A DNA stretch of 64,000 nt from DAHUXT01 sp036273675 (GCA_036273675.1 DASUHD010000060.1:3185-67184); one strand, 5' to 3'. Numbered from the stretch's first letter, positions 43,844 through 53,142 are shown. Notes: a model not told the origin generated them from the sequence alone. Translations and numbers: made by a program.

Positions 43844-44007
43844 GCCAATCAGTAAATGTGAGGGGTGGTATTTGGGGAGGGCAATCTCGGCCTTGAAAGA
43901 CCGGAGGAAGAGCGCAAAAGGCTTGTAAGCCTGTTAGAATCACTCGGCGACCGAGCTTGCCGCACAGCATTGAGACGGCCATTTATGGCCACGAAGGGCG
44001 AGCGCCA

Positions 44008-44550
44008 TCACGACGCCCGGCGCGCGGAGAGCGCCGCCAGCCAGCGATCCGCCGCAGGGCCAAGCAACTTGCGCGCCTCGTCTGGCGTCACATAGCGGAA
44101 GCCGTCGATCTCGATGCCATCAACAATGGGTGCGCCATGGAGGATAGCGGTGTAGTAGAGGGTCAGGTGTTGCCCCCGCGGCCACGCTTCGGCATGGATC
44201 AGCGAACCGACAGATGCCTCGACACCCAGCTCTTCGCGTAGCTCGCGCACCAGCGCCTCCTCGGGATGTTCGCCCCTGCCGATCAAGCCGCCGGGCAGGC
44301 CCCAGGGATATTTGCGATAGGTATGATGCGCCACCAGCAGCCGCCCCTGCTCATCCTGCGCCAGCGCGCAGACACCCACCGAGACCCGCGACATCCGCAA
44401 CCGTAGCGCCAGCCGCTTCAGCCTGCCGGGGAGCACCCGCCAGAGACCCACAAGTCGGCCAAGCGCCATCCGCCTCATTCTGGCGCGTATCGGTATGATA
44501 GGCGGCGGCGGTGTATTTTGTCGCGATGATGTGTCTGGTGCGTTGATCAT
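44008..44550 (-). CDS. Nudix hydrolase
   Basis: 180 residues. The full Nudix box is present: GLIGRGEHPEE then ALVRELREELGV (GX5EX7REUXEEXGU). Upstream are basic helices (RRMALGRLVGLWRVLPGRL). It hydrolyses a nucleoside diphosphate linked to another moiety; the substrate is unknown. The ATG follows CAGGAG. It is divergent from the response regulator and shares the intergenic region with box 44635. Confidence 0.9.
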   Translation of the reverse strand: MINAPDTSSRQNTPPPPIIPIRARMRRMALGRLVGLWRVLPGRLKRLALRLRMSRVSVGVCALAQDEQGRLLVAHHTYRKYPWGLPGGLIGRGEHPEEALVRELREELGVEASVGSLIHAEAWPRGQHLTLYYTAILHGAPIVDGIEIDGFRYVTPDEARKLLGPAADRWLAALSARRAS

Positions 44551-44634
44551 GCTGGCTCCTGAATTGGACTGGACACGCTGCTCCTTTATAGAGGACGATA
44601 GCGGTATATGCGATGTTCTACAACGTATGACGCC

Positions 44635-44676
44635 GTTGTCACCGGACTATCGCCAAAGTGTCGCAAGTCTGTCGCA
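44635..44676. promoter_or_regulatory. Four-repeat OmpR/PhoB-type box upstream of the response regulator
   Basis: Same 42-bp layout as 43802: GTTGTCAC, ATCGC, TGTCGCAA, TGTCGCA, with cores 11 bp apart. It lies between Nudix and the response regulator, 50 bp before a TATAAT (44726-44731) that has no good -35, as expected for an activated promoter. Confidence 0.6.
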
Positions 44677-44773
44677 ATGTGGCGGTATGGCCATAGCGGA
44701 AGCTTCGTTTGCCCACTCTCATGCATATAATGTCGAAAGGTCTACGAACGAACGGGGTGCGAGGGTAGCAATC

Positions 44774-45484
44774 ATGGCGACAATTCTACTGGTGGAGGAC
44801 GCGCGCGAGCTGGCCGCGGTGGTCGTGCGCGAGCTGGAGGCGGCGGGCTACCGTGTGCGGCACGAGGCCGACGGTCGCGCCGCGCTGGCCGCGCACGTAA
44901 GCGTCTCGCCCGATCTCGTCATCCTCGACTGGATGCTACCCGGCATGGATGGCCTGGAAGTGCTGCGGCAGATTCGCCAGATGGCGCCGACACCCGTGCT
45001 GATGCTGACGGCGCGCAGCGAGGAGACGGACCGTGTCGTCGGGTTGGAGGTAGGCGCAGACGACTACCTGACCAAGCCATTCAGCATGCGCGAGTTGATC
45101 GCACGCGTGCGGGCGCTGCTTCGGCGACAGGAGTTGCTGCGGCAGATGTTGGCGGCTGATCGCGATGTCGCTTCCGAGACGCTGACACGCGGGGCGCTCC
45201 GGCTGGATGCCGCCTCGCACCTGGCGACACTGGAGGGCGAGCCGCTCGATCTCAGCCCGACAGAGTTCGCCCTGCTCCACCTGCTGATGCGCAGCCCTGG
45301 ACGCGCCTTCAGCCGCACCTACCTGCTCGAAACGATCTGGCGCGAGTCCTACATCGGCGGCGACCGTTCGGTGGACAACGTCGTCTTGCGGCTGCGGAAG
45401 AAGCTCGGCGCGCTCGGTGAGGAGATCGAGACGGTATGGTCCATCGGCTATCGGCTTCGGCCCGAACAGGAAGGCGCCCTATGA
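44774..45484 (+). CDS. OmpR-family response regulator
   Basis: 236 residues. The receiver has the acidic pair in LLVEDARE, phospho-acceptor Asp52 in VILDWMLPGMDG and Lys in YLTKPFSMREL; the winged-helix domain contains LSPTEFALLHLLMRSPGRAFSRTYLL and VVLRLRKKLG. The ATG at 44774 follows GAGGG. It overlaps the kinase start by ATGA. It probably binds the 11-bp-spaced boxes at 44635 and 43802. Confidence 0.95.
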   Translation: MATILLVEDARELAAVVVRELEAAGYRVRHEADGRAALAAHVSVSPDLVILDWMLPGMDGLEVLRQIRQMAPTPVLMLTARSEETDRVVGLEVGADDYLTKPFSMRELIARVRALLRRQELLRQMLAADRDVASETLTRGALRLDAASHLATLEGEPLDLSPTEFALLHLLMRSPGRAFSRTYLLETIWRESYIGGDRSVDNVVLRLRKKLGALGEEIETVWSIGYRLRPEQEGAL

Positions 45485-47304
45485 GACCGATGAGACCGAT
45501 GGAACAGGCCGCGCATCAGGTGGATCAGTTACGCATATGGTTAGCGCGAGGTGGGTCGTGGGGGCGCGATGAGTGGGTGCGGCTGCGGCCACAGATTGCG
45601 CTGGTGTGGCGCTTCATTCGGGAGCGGTGGAAGACGCTCTGGCTACAGACGCACCCAGCGCAGGCCGTTGCCGAGGCGCTGATACCACAGGCGCTGGCGC
45701 TGGTCTGGGCTCTCGTCATCATAACATCACAATTCGGAGGCGGAGTTGGGCCGGTCTATGGACGAATCATCGTCGCCGTCTTCATCAGTGGCGTCGCCAG
45801 CTTGCTCTGGGCCGCCTTTCGGATGCGGCTGGCGGAGCGTTGGCGCCGTCGCCTCCTGATCAACCTTGCCGCCGCGTTCGTGCTGGCCATCGCGCCCACG
45901 ATCATTCTCTCGCTGCTGGTACATACGACACTTTCTGGGGCGCCGCCAGCGCAAATCAGACAGGCGTCCGCACGAAGCGCGGCCGTCGACTTTTTGCTTT
46001 CCCGCTACTCGCTACTCTGGCTGCTGGTGCTGGCCGGGGCTTTTCTCTTCGTGCGAACAGGTATCTCGCTGTTGGTGTGGTGGAATCGCCTGCGCCGCCG
46101 CAGTCTGGTCTGGTCGCTGACCAATGCGCACCTGCTGGTGGTGGTTATCGGCTCCGGAGCGCTCTTTGGGTTCATCGTGCTCACGGAAGTCTCCTTCACC
46201 CACAGCATCGAGCCGCAGATTCTGCCAATCCTGGTTCTCATGGGCATTCTGACCGTGATTGCCGTGCTGGTTGTCTTACCGCCGTCGCTGCTCTTCTCCT
46301 ATATCTTCGCCCGCCGCACCACCCGTCGTCTGCGCAAACTAACCACTGCCACGAACACGCTCCGCGCGGGCGACTATAGCGTGCGCGTGCCAGTTGAGGG
46401 CGCCGACGAGGTGGCGCAGCTTCAGGCGAATTTCAACGCGATGGCGACGGACCTGGCAGCGGCGGTGCGCGATCTGGAGGCCGAGCGCGATACCGTCTCA
46501 CATCTGCTGGATGCGCGACGCGAATTGGTAGCCAGCGTCTCGCACGAGTTACGTACACCCGTGAGCACCCTGCGCGGCTATCTAGAGTCGGCTCGCGCAC
46601 GCTGGGACGCGAACGACGCCCCGCCCACCTCGCTCCGGCACGATCTGGATATCATGGAGCACGAGACACGGCGGCTTCAGACGTTGATCGAAGACCTGTT
46701 TACGCTCTCACGCGCCGAGGTGAGTAAGCTCGAACTACGCTGCGTCCCGGCGGATGTCGGAGACGAGGTGCGGAAGATCGCCGAGACAGTGGCGCCGCTG
46801 GCGTGGCAGTCGGGGCGGGTGGAGGTCGTCGCGGAGGTAGCGCCAGATTTGCCGCTGGCGCTGGTAGATAGCAACCGGCTGAACCAGGTCTTGCAGAACC
46901 TGCTGCACAACGGCATTCGCCACACGCCGCCCGGCGGAATCGTCGCCATTTCGGCGTCGGCTGATGCGAAGCGCGTGCTGCTCCAGGTGAAGGATACCGG
47001 CGAGGGCATCGCTGCGGACGACCTGCCTCATATCTGGGAACGCTTCTATCGCAGCGACCGCGCGCGAATGCAGTCGGCCAGCGGGTCGGGGCTGGGGCTG
47101 GCGCTGGTAAAGGAGCTGACAGAGGCGATGGGAGGCGGCGTCTCGGTCGAGAGCACGCCCGGCAAGGGTTCGTGCTTCACAGTGGCCGTCCCGCGCGCAA
47201 CCGACCTTACTCCTAGCTCTTCAGCTGCTCGCCAGCGGAAGCCGCCATCCGCGCGCCCCACGCCTGCGCTGGCCAGGGCTACCAAGCCAGCGCGGACGAC
47301 GTGA
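45481..47304 (+). CDS. Sensor histidine kinase with multi-helix membrane sensor
   Basis: 607 residues. About six N-terminal membrane helices with only short loops (residues ~65-285) suggest detection within the membrane; HAMP follows (ATNTLRAGDYSVRVPVEG), then the phospho-acceptor His355 in VASVSHELRTPVSTLRGYLE, and the ATPase boxes NQVLQNLLHNGIRHT, KDTGEGIAADDLPHIWERFY and SGSGLGLALVKEL. A Pro/Ala/Arg-rich tail closes it. It is coupled to the response regulator by 4-bp overlap. Confidence 0.94.
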   Translation: MRPMRPMEQAAHQVDQLRIWLARGGSWGRDEWVRLRPQIALVWRFIRERWKTLWLQTHPAQAVAEALIPQALALVWALVIITSQFGGGVGPVYGRIIVAVFISGVASLLWAAFRMRLAERWRRRLLINLAAAFVLAIAPTIILSLLVHTTLSGAPPAQIRQASARSAAVDFLLSRYSLLWLLVLAGAFLFVRTGISLLVWWNRLRRRSLVWSLTNAHLLVVVIGSGALFGFIVLTEVSFTHSIEPQILPILVLMGILTVIAVLVVLPPSLLFSYIFARRTTRRLRKLTTATNTLRAGDYSVRVPVEGADEVAQLQANFNAMATDLAAAVRDLEAERDTVSHLLDARRELVASVSHELRTPVSTLRGYLESARARWDANDAPPTSLRHDLDIMEHETRRLQTLIEDLFTLSRAEVSKLELRCVPADVGDEVRKIAETVAPLAWQSGRVEVVAEVAPDLPLALVDSNRLNQVLQNLLHNGIRHTPPGGIVAISASADAKRVLLQVKDTGEGIAADDLPHIWERFYRSDRARMQSASGSGLGLALVKELTEAMGGGVSVESTPGKGSCFTVAVPRATDLTPSSSAARQRKPPSARPTPALARATKPARTT

Positions 47305-47648
47305 AGGCTGGCGACTGAAGTCGCGCCTGAATGGCCTCGCTTTGCTGCGCTCGCTCCGCCACAAAACCCGCCTGCGCGGGTTATCCAGAGCCTGCCCGCA
47401 GATAACGCGCCGATGGGCGAGAAACAGGTACTCTCTCGCGGGGACACTTGATAAATGATAGCAACAGCGCTGCGAGGGATAAAGTCTGGGCAGTCCGCGT
47501 AGGCGGACTTGGTGGCCGAACGCAGTAAGGCCGTTTAGGCGCGGTTTTAACCGCCCGCGCTTCCCCCAACTCGCGGAAAACGACGAAGGGCGCGCTTCCT
47601 CATAAAGCACGCCCCCATACGCTCTGACCTGGACTGGTAGCTCGCCAG
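47305..47648. repeat. Intergenic hairpin array
   Basis: Successive short palindromes: GCGAC-TGAA-GTCGC (47311), AACCCGC-CTGC-GCGGGTT (47365), AGTCCGC-GTAG-GCGGACT (47492) and GCGGTTTTAACCGC (47541). No gene. The TGAA-loop type recurs near 29633 and 63460. Confidence 0.65.
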
Positions 47649-48416
47649 CTACGAAATGAAGGTGACTCCGGCTCCGACGTGGATGTAGCGATAGCTGACC
47701 TTCTGCCAGCCAGCGCCACGCCAGGTGAAGTTCATCTCGGTGATGAGCACCCAGTAGTGATCGGGCGCTACCGCAACGACCTGCGCCCAGTGACCATCTC
47801 TGCTCGCGCCCTGAACGCCACCGTTGAAGTGGACCACCGCGCCCGGTGTTGGCCTGGATGAGTGGCGATATTCGCGGCCCCAGAGGATGTCGGGCTGTCG
47901 CGGGTGGAGCACCTCAGGCCACCAGTTGCACCAGCCGAAGCCGGAGCGCTTCACATAGTTGGCCGGGTTCACGCGATAGACGCCCGCATAGCAACTGACG
48001 GGGACCGTCCACTGGCTGATGTGCGCCGGGAACATATAGGAACTGCGGCATGGCTGGCCAGCGGTGTTGCTGCCAGTGACCTTCACAGCCGAGGCGCTGG
48101 GCTTGCTGGCAGCGCTGGAGGTTCCGCCGGTCGAGGCCGCGTTGGGGACCCACGAAGGGTTGTCAGAGACAAGTCGGCTGCCACTACGGTGCCAGTGTCC
48201 GGTGCAGTGATAGGTTCCGTTGGCCCAGCCGTAGCAGAGCATGCCATTCGCGACGTAGTACCCGCGCTGATAGTGCAGACTGCTCGCCGCATCAGCCGTT
48301 GGCATCGAGCCACTGGCTCCGAGTGCCGCTACGAACGCCGCTCCCAGAAGCGCTGCTCCGAACAGCATGCGCGCGCGGGACAGACGGCCAGTCAGTACAG
48401 TAGAAAAATGCGCCAA
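47649..48416 (-). CDS. Secreted CHAP-domain protein
   Basis: About 255 residues. A signal peptide (LSRARMLFGAALLGAAFVAALGA) precedes a Cys/Tyr/Trp-rich region (YYVANGMLCYGWANGTYHC) and a CHAP domain with the Cys in GFGWCNWWPE, the His in GHWAQVVAV and ITEMNFTWRGAGWQKVSYR. CHAP enzymes cut peptidoglycan amide or peptide bonds. The TTG at 48416 follows GAGAGGGG by seven bases and sets up the signal peptide; a GTG at 48497 would add an unneeded leader. Confidence 0.78.
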   Translation of the reverse strand: MAHFSTVLTGRLSRARMLFGAALLGAAFVAALGASGSMPTADAASSLHYQRGYYVANGMLCYGWANGTYHCTGHWHRSGSRLVSDNPSWVPNAASTGGTSSAASKPSASAVKVTGSNTAGQPCRSSYMFPAHISQWTVPVSCYAGVYRVNPANYVKRSGFGWCNWWPEVLHPRQPDILWGREYRHSSRPTPGAVVHFNGGVQGASRDGHWAQVVAVAPDHYWVLITEMNFTWRGAGWQKVSYRYIHVGAGVTFIS

Positions 48417-49083
48417 GATAGTACCCCTCTCGAGACTCCCGCGGGAGTCTGTTCGCGGCTGCGTTACCGCGATTGATAGCCCTCCTAGAAAACACACGCA
48501 TACTTGCGCGCGGTCTTCTCAGCGACGGCAGGGTCTTGCTGCCGTCAGGTGTCCAAAGTCAGAGATGCGCCTTGTCGAAGGCACGAGGGAGATAATACAC
48601 AAGAGCTGTCATGAATCACAAATTCGGCCCAATGAGCAGTACTATCGGTTGTGAAGTTATGTCCGCTGCTGACAATATCTGGTGTATCACCAGCGCCACT
48701 CGCGTCATATTCATAGACAGTGAGGGTGGGATAGAGTAGACTTGAACGGCAAACATGCCACGTATAGCGCCGCACAAGCACAACACCGTGAAGCGGCGCC
48801 ATACACCAGCGGCAGACTGGGAGCTAGCCGAGAGCTGGCTGAGAACAGCCAACAATGATCCCGGAAACGGTGACCAGCTTGTCGCTCCGTCGTTGTAGTA
48901 CTCAGGCGCGCGTCGAGAATCGTTGAGAATCCCAGACGGGCGCCAGGATGGTGGCACGGTCTGCGCTATCGTTACCCTATCAATACCCAGCAACGTGATA
49001 TTGTGAATGAGGCGGTGTGGCCTCGGATTCGGCCTGGATGATCCCGGCAGCATGGCGGAGGAACTGAGGGAGGGGCGGACCAG
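48417..49083. other. 667-bp intergenic region with two palindromes
   Basis: No gene accepted. It holds the 18-bp palindrome at 48433 and an 8-bp-stem hairpin GACGGCAG/CTGCCGTC at 48524-48546. Promoters for both flanking genes must lie here. Confidence 0.5.
48433..48450. promoter_or_regulatory. Perfect 18-bp palindrome upstream of the CHAP gene
   Basis: AGACTCCCGCGGGAGTCT, 17 bp before the TTG start, overlapping where a ribosome site would be reached. Could be an operator or an RNA hairpin controlling translation. Confidence 0.45.
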
Positions 49084-51099
49084 ATGACAACGCACCATGG
49101 ATGGCAGGACACTGGGGGACATGAGCCTGATGATCAGCGCTCGCAGTCTCCGCTCTCCCCACAGCCCCCACAGTCTCCACAGTCTCCATATCCCTGGCAG
49201 AATGACCACAGCGCCCAGAACAATGGCTGGAATCAAGGGCAGAACACGAGCCAGCGCACGAACCAAAACAACGGCCAGAGCTACGAAAGCCAGGGGCAGA
49301 GCGCCTGGGCTGATGGGGCGACTGGCGCGCCCAACCAGGCCTATGCGCCCTATCAGCCGCCAAATCAACCACCATATCAGCCCGCACCCGATCCGCAGGC
49401 GCCTGCCTCGTCTCAGCCGGTGAACAATGGTCACCCGGACCGTTCCTACCCACTGAGCGCCCCTGCCACTACCAACGGCCCGTACGGCCAGGGCTATTCC
49501 GCCGCCGCACCCGCCCCATCGGCGCAGGCGCCCAGATCGCCAGCATCAGCATCAGCGCCTTTGGACGACTCCGACGAGGAGGATTTGGGGTTTAGCACCA
49601 CCACCAGGATGGCTCGGCTCTCTCGCAATCCCGAGTATCGCGAGGTCGAGCGGCTGCTGGCCAATCGTCGGCGCGCCCGTTCTCGCCTGAGTGAGATGAT
49701 GCTCCTGGTAGACGCGGGCCTCTCGGTGCTGCTGATCTTGTTAATCGAACACTTCAGCGACGTTCTTGCTAACATTGTTCCGCAGATTCGCTATCTCAAG
49801 ACCTCTGACGCGCTCATCTTTGCGGCAATCGTCGCGGTCGTCTGGCCCGTCGTCTTTTCGTTGCTTGGCCTGTACCGCTCCAGTTGGGTCAACAATATCT
49901 TCGCGCCGATGCGGGCTTTCATCGCGGTTGGTCTTGCTGGATTGGCCGTCAGTGGCATCCTCTATTTTCTGGTGCTCGACCGCATGCGGATCTTCTGGCT
50001 GACGTTTGTCGTCGTGGATGCGGTGCTGCTGGCGTTGGCGCGGGTCGTCTTGCGACCGCTGGCACGTTTGGGCGCGCCACGTCGGCGCATTCTCATCATC
50101 GGCACCGGGCGTCTGGCCATCGACGCCGCGCGCGCGGTCTCGGCACGCAGCGCCATTGGCCTCGAAATTATCGGTGTTGTCGGCCCGCGCCGCGAGTTTC
50201 ATCCCGAACCGGATATGCCGAGCCACTGGCAGGAGGCCCTCTATCACCGTTGGGTGAGTTGGCGGCTGGGTGACCTGCGCGATGCGCCGCGCGTCATTCG
50301 CGAGAAACAGGTTGACCTGGTGCTGATCGCGCTCTCCCCACGCGAACGGCACGAGGCAAGCTGGCTCATCAGCGGTCTGGCGAACCTGCCCGTGCAGCTC
50401 TATGTGCTGCCCGATGTGGTGACGGAGACCGCCAAGATCGCCGTAGACGAGATTGATGGCATCCCGGTGATCGGCCTGACGGAGTCGGCGATTTCGGGAT
50501 GGAACGCGCGCGTCAAGCGGCTGATGGACCTGGCGATCTGTATCCCGGTCATCATCCTCACCACGCCGCTGATGCTGCTCATCGCGCTGTTGGTACGGCT
50601 GGATTCACCTGGTCCAGCGCTCTTCAAGCAGGAGCGTATCGGCCAGCACAACCGCCGCTTTGTCATGCTCAAGTTCCGCACTATGCGGGTGGACACTGAG
50701 CAGCGCATGAAAGAGGCAGCCGAACGGACGGCCACCAAAGACCTGGTGCATAAGCGCCGCGATAACCCCAATATCACGCGGGTGGGCGCGTTCCTACGGC
50801 GCACCAGCCTGGACGAGTTGCCGCAACTGCTCAACATCCTGAAGGGCGATATGTCGGTTGTCGGCCCGCGCCCCGAGCTGCCATGGATCGTGGAGCGCTA
50901 TCGCGCCTGGCAGTATCGTCGGCTGCTGGTGCCACAGGGGCTGACCGGCTGGTGGCAAGTCAACGGCCGCAGCAACCGCGTGTTACATCTGCACACCCAG
51001 GATGACATCTTCTACGTGCGCAATTACTCGCTCTGGCTCGATATCAAGATACTGCTGATGACGATCAAGATTGTGCTCACAGGGCGCGGCGCCTTCTAA
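49084..51099 (+). CDS. Polyprenyl-phosphate sugar phosphotransferase
   Basis: 671 residues. The first ~150 are Gln/Asn/Pro/Ser-rich. Membrane helices and a Rossmann-like middle (RRRILIIGTGRLAIDAA) follow, then a last membrane helix and the bacterial sugar transferase domain: LFKQERIGQHNRRFVMLKFR, TRVGAFLRRTSLDELPQLL, GDMSVVGPRPELP and LTGWWQVNGRS. It transfers a sugar-1-phosphate to a polyprenyl phosphate, starting exopolysaccharide or glycan synthesis. No other glycan genes are adjacent. GGGAGGGG precedes the ATG. Confidence 0.94.
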   Translation: MTTHHGWQDTGGHEPDDQRSQSPLSPQPPQSPQSPYPWQNDHSAQNNGWNQGQNTSQRTNQNNGQSYESQGQSAWADGATGAPNQAYAPYQPPNQPPYQPAPDPQAPASSQPVNNGHPDRSYPLSAPATTNGPYGQGYSAAAPAPSAQAPRSPASASAPLDDSDEEDLGFSTTTRMARLSRNPEYREVERLLANRRRARSRLSEMMLLVDAGLSVLLILLIEHFSDVLANIVPQIRYLKTSDALIFAAIVAVVWPVVFSLLGLYRSSWVNNIFAPMRAFIAVGLAGLAVSGILYFLVLDRMRIFWLTFVVVDAVLLALARVVLRPLARLGAPRRRILIIGTGRLAIDAARAVSARSAIGLEIIGVVGPRREFHPEPDMPSHWQEALYHRWVSWRLGDLRDAPRVIREKQVDLVLIALSPRERHEASWLISGLANLPVQLYVLPDVVTETAKIAVDEIDGIPVIGLTESAISGWNARVKRLMDLAICIPVIILTTPLMLLIALLVRLDSPGPALFKQERIGQHNRRFVMLKFRTMRVDTEQRMKEAAERTATKDLVHKRRDNPNITRVGAFLRRTSLDELPQLLNILKGDMSVVGPRPELPWIVERYRAWQYRRLLVPQGLTGWWQVNGRSNRVLHLHTQDDIFYVRNYSLWLDIKILLMTIKIVLTGRGAF

Positions 51100-51218
51100 T
51101 TTCGGAGGCGCCTGGCGACGTGCGCGACGTGCGCGGGCGGGACGGTCACTGCCCTTGTGTCGTATGCTGAAAGTATGTTCACTTTCAGCTACGTCAACCG
51201 TCGAAAGGAGCCGCACGG

Positions 51219-52457
51219 ATGAGTACAACCGGAGTTAAGAAGCCAGATACATCGCCGCGGCCAGATGCGCATGCCCAGCGGCAACTGCCAGCCGTTACCG
51301 GCGATTTCTATAGTATTGCCACCACCGTGAGCGAGGACGATAAGGCGATCCTGGCGCGGGTGCGCGCCTTCATGGAGTCCGAGGTCGCGCCGATCATCAA
51401 TGACTACTGGATACGCGCCGCCTTCCCCTTCGAGCTGATTCCCAAGATGGCCGCGCTCAATATCGCGGGCATCTCCTACAGCGGCTACGGCTGCGCAGGG
51501 AAGACGACGGTGCTGGATGGCCTGCTCGCCGTCGAGATGGCGCGGATTGACCCCTCGATTGCGACGTTCTTCGGCGTCCACAGTGGCCTGGCGATGGGCA
51601 GCATCTACCTCTGCGGCTCTGAGGAGCAGAAGCGGCAGTGGCTCCCCGTCATGCGGCGGATGGAGAAGATCGGCGCCTTCGGGCTGACGGAGCCGGAGGT
51701 CGGCTCTGGGGCATCGGGCGGCCTGACGACCACGGCGCGCCGCGAGGGTGATGTATGGGTGCTCAACGGGCAGAAGAAGTGGATCGGCAACGCCACCTTC
51801 GCCGATGTCACCGTCATCTGGGCGCGCGACGAGGCCGACAATCAGGTGAAGGGCTTTCTGGTCGAGAAGGGGACGCCCGGCTTTACCGCCGAGAAGATGG
51901 AAGACAAGATGGCGTTGCGGGTCGTCCAGAACGCGCTGATCACACTCAAAGACTGCCGCGTCTCCGAGACGAATCGCCTGCAAAATGCCCGCTCGTTCCG
52001 CGATACCGCTGCCGTGCTGCGGATGACGCGAGCGGGCGTCGCGTGGCAGGCGGTCGGTTGCGCGATGGGCGCGTACGAGCACGCGCTGGCCTACGCGCAG
52101 AAACGTAAACAGTTTGGCAAACCCATCGCCAGCTTCCAGCTTGTGCAGGACTTGCTCGTGGGCATGCTGGGCAACATCACCGCGTCACAGTGTATGGTGC
52201 TGCGGCTCTCGCAGATGCAGGACGCCGGAGTGATGAACGACGAGCACGCCTCGCTAGCCAAGGCGTTTTGTACGAGCAAGTGTCGTGAGACGGTCGGCTT
52301 CGCGCGCGAGCTGCTTGGCGGCAATGGCATTTTGTTGGAGAATCAGGTGGGGCGCTTCGTGGCCGACGCCGAGGCGATCTACTCGTATGAAGGTACCCGC
52401 GAGATGAATACGCTGATCGTCGGGCGGGCCGTTACCGGCTTCAGCGCGTTCGTGTGA
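51219..52457 (+). CDS. Acyl-CoA dehydrogenase
   Basis: 412 residues. GAFGLTEPEVGSGASGGLTT (FAD/substrate loop), GQKKWIGNA, RKQFGKPIASFQLVQ and YEGTREMNTLIVGRA; the Glu of YEGTRE is the likely base. The nearest feel is glutaryl-CoA dehydrogenase/ACX4-like enzymes. It oxidises an acyl-CoA to the enoyl-CoA. The MaoC gene 83 bp downstream would hydrate that product. Confidence 0.93.
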   Translation: MSTTGVKKPDTSPRPDAHAQRQLPAVTGDFYSIATTVSEDDKAILARVRAFMESEVAPIINDYWIRAAFPFELIPKMAALNIAGISYSGYGCAGKTTVLDGLLAVEMARIDPSIATFFGVHSGLAMGSIYLCGSEEQKRQWLPVMRRMEKIGAFGLTEPEVGSGASGGLTTTARREGDVWVLNGQKKWIGNATFADVTVIWARDEADNQVKGFLVEKGTPGFTAEKMEDKMALRVVQNALITLKDCRVSETNRLQNARSFRDTAAVLRMTRAGVAWQAVGCAMGAYEHALAYAQKRKQFGKPIASFQLVQDLLVGMLGNITASQCMVLRLSQMQDAGVMNDEHASLAKAFCTSKCRETVGFARELLGGNGILLENQVGRFVADAEAIYSYEGTREMNTLIVGRAVTGFSAFV

Positions 52458-52469
52458 GTGGCCGGCGGA

Positions 52470-52511
52470 CCCCTCCCGGCCTTCGGCCACCCTCGCCTGT
52501 GAGGGGAGGGG
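52470..52511. repeat. C-rich interspersed hairpin, copy 3
   Basis: CCCCTCCC/GGGAGGGG around an inner GGCC-TTC-GGCC, between the dehydrogenase and MaoC genes. Confidence 0.5.
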
Positions 52512-52540
52512 GCCGCCGTAGAAACCAGGAGAATAGCAAC

Positions 52541-53014
52541 GTGGCACTGGAAGGCTATACGCTCGCAACCATTCGCGATTTCGTGGGCAAAGAGCTTGGC
52601 GTCTCGGACTGGGTTACGGTGGACCAGCAGCGCATCGACGCCTTCGCCGACTGCACCGGCGACCACCAGTGGATCCATGTGGATGTCGAGCGCGCCAAAC
52701 GCGAGAGTCCGTTTGGCGGCACAATCGCCCATGGGTACCTCACCTTGTCACTGTTGCCGATGATGCAGTTTCAGGTAGGTACGCTGCCCGAAGGCGTCAC
52801 GGCGGGCCTCAACTATGGCGCCGACCGCGTCCGCTTCATCACGCCAGTCAAGGCGGGCGCGCGCATCCGCGACCACATCACGCTCGTCAACGTCGAGGAG
52901 AAAGGCGGCGGGCGCGTGCTGGTGACCTCGCGCCACACCGTCGAGATCGAGGGCGAGGAGAAGCCCGCGTTGGTGGCCGATACGCTGGCGATGTTGTTGG
53001 GACAACCGTCGTAA
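52541..53014 (+). CDS. MaoC-family hydratase
   Basis: 157 residues, hot-dog fold. The catalytic pair is in DCTGDHQWIHVDVERA (Asp, His), followed by FGGTIAHGYLTLSLLPMM. It hydrates (R)-specific enoyl-CoA substrates. The GTG at 52541 follows CAGGAGAA. It is downstream of an acyl-CoA dehydrogenase. Confidence 0.9.
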   Translation: MALEGYTLATIRDFVGKELGVSDWVTVDQQRIDAFADCTGDHQWIHVDVERAKRESPFGGTIAHGYLTLSLLPMMQFQVGTLPEGVTAGLNYGADRVRFITPVKAGARIRDHITLVNVEEKGGGRVLVTSRHTVEIEGEEKPALVADTLAMLLGQPS

Positions 53015-53142
53015 CGGCCAGGATGATGGGACCAATCAAGTTCAGCAGGAAGGGAGGTGTCGGCAGTACAGCGGTTCTTGCGTGTGTTTAGATGACGCCG
53101 GGCCAAGCGTGTAAGACACGCGCCAGGCGAAGGGAGAAGCAC

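Noticed and set aside
47305..47648. CRISPR array
   Set aside because: The palindromes differ from each other and there are no equal-length spacers.
48417..48560. c-di-AMP (ydaO-type) riboswitch before the CHAP gene
   Set aside because: The position is attractive, but the conserved motifs of that riboswitch are not found on the minus strand.
48616..49434. 272-codon minus-strand frame over the sugar transferase N-terminus
   Set aside because: It mirrors the Gln/Pro-rich coding sequence on the other strand and has no recognisable protein features.
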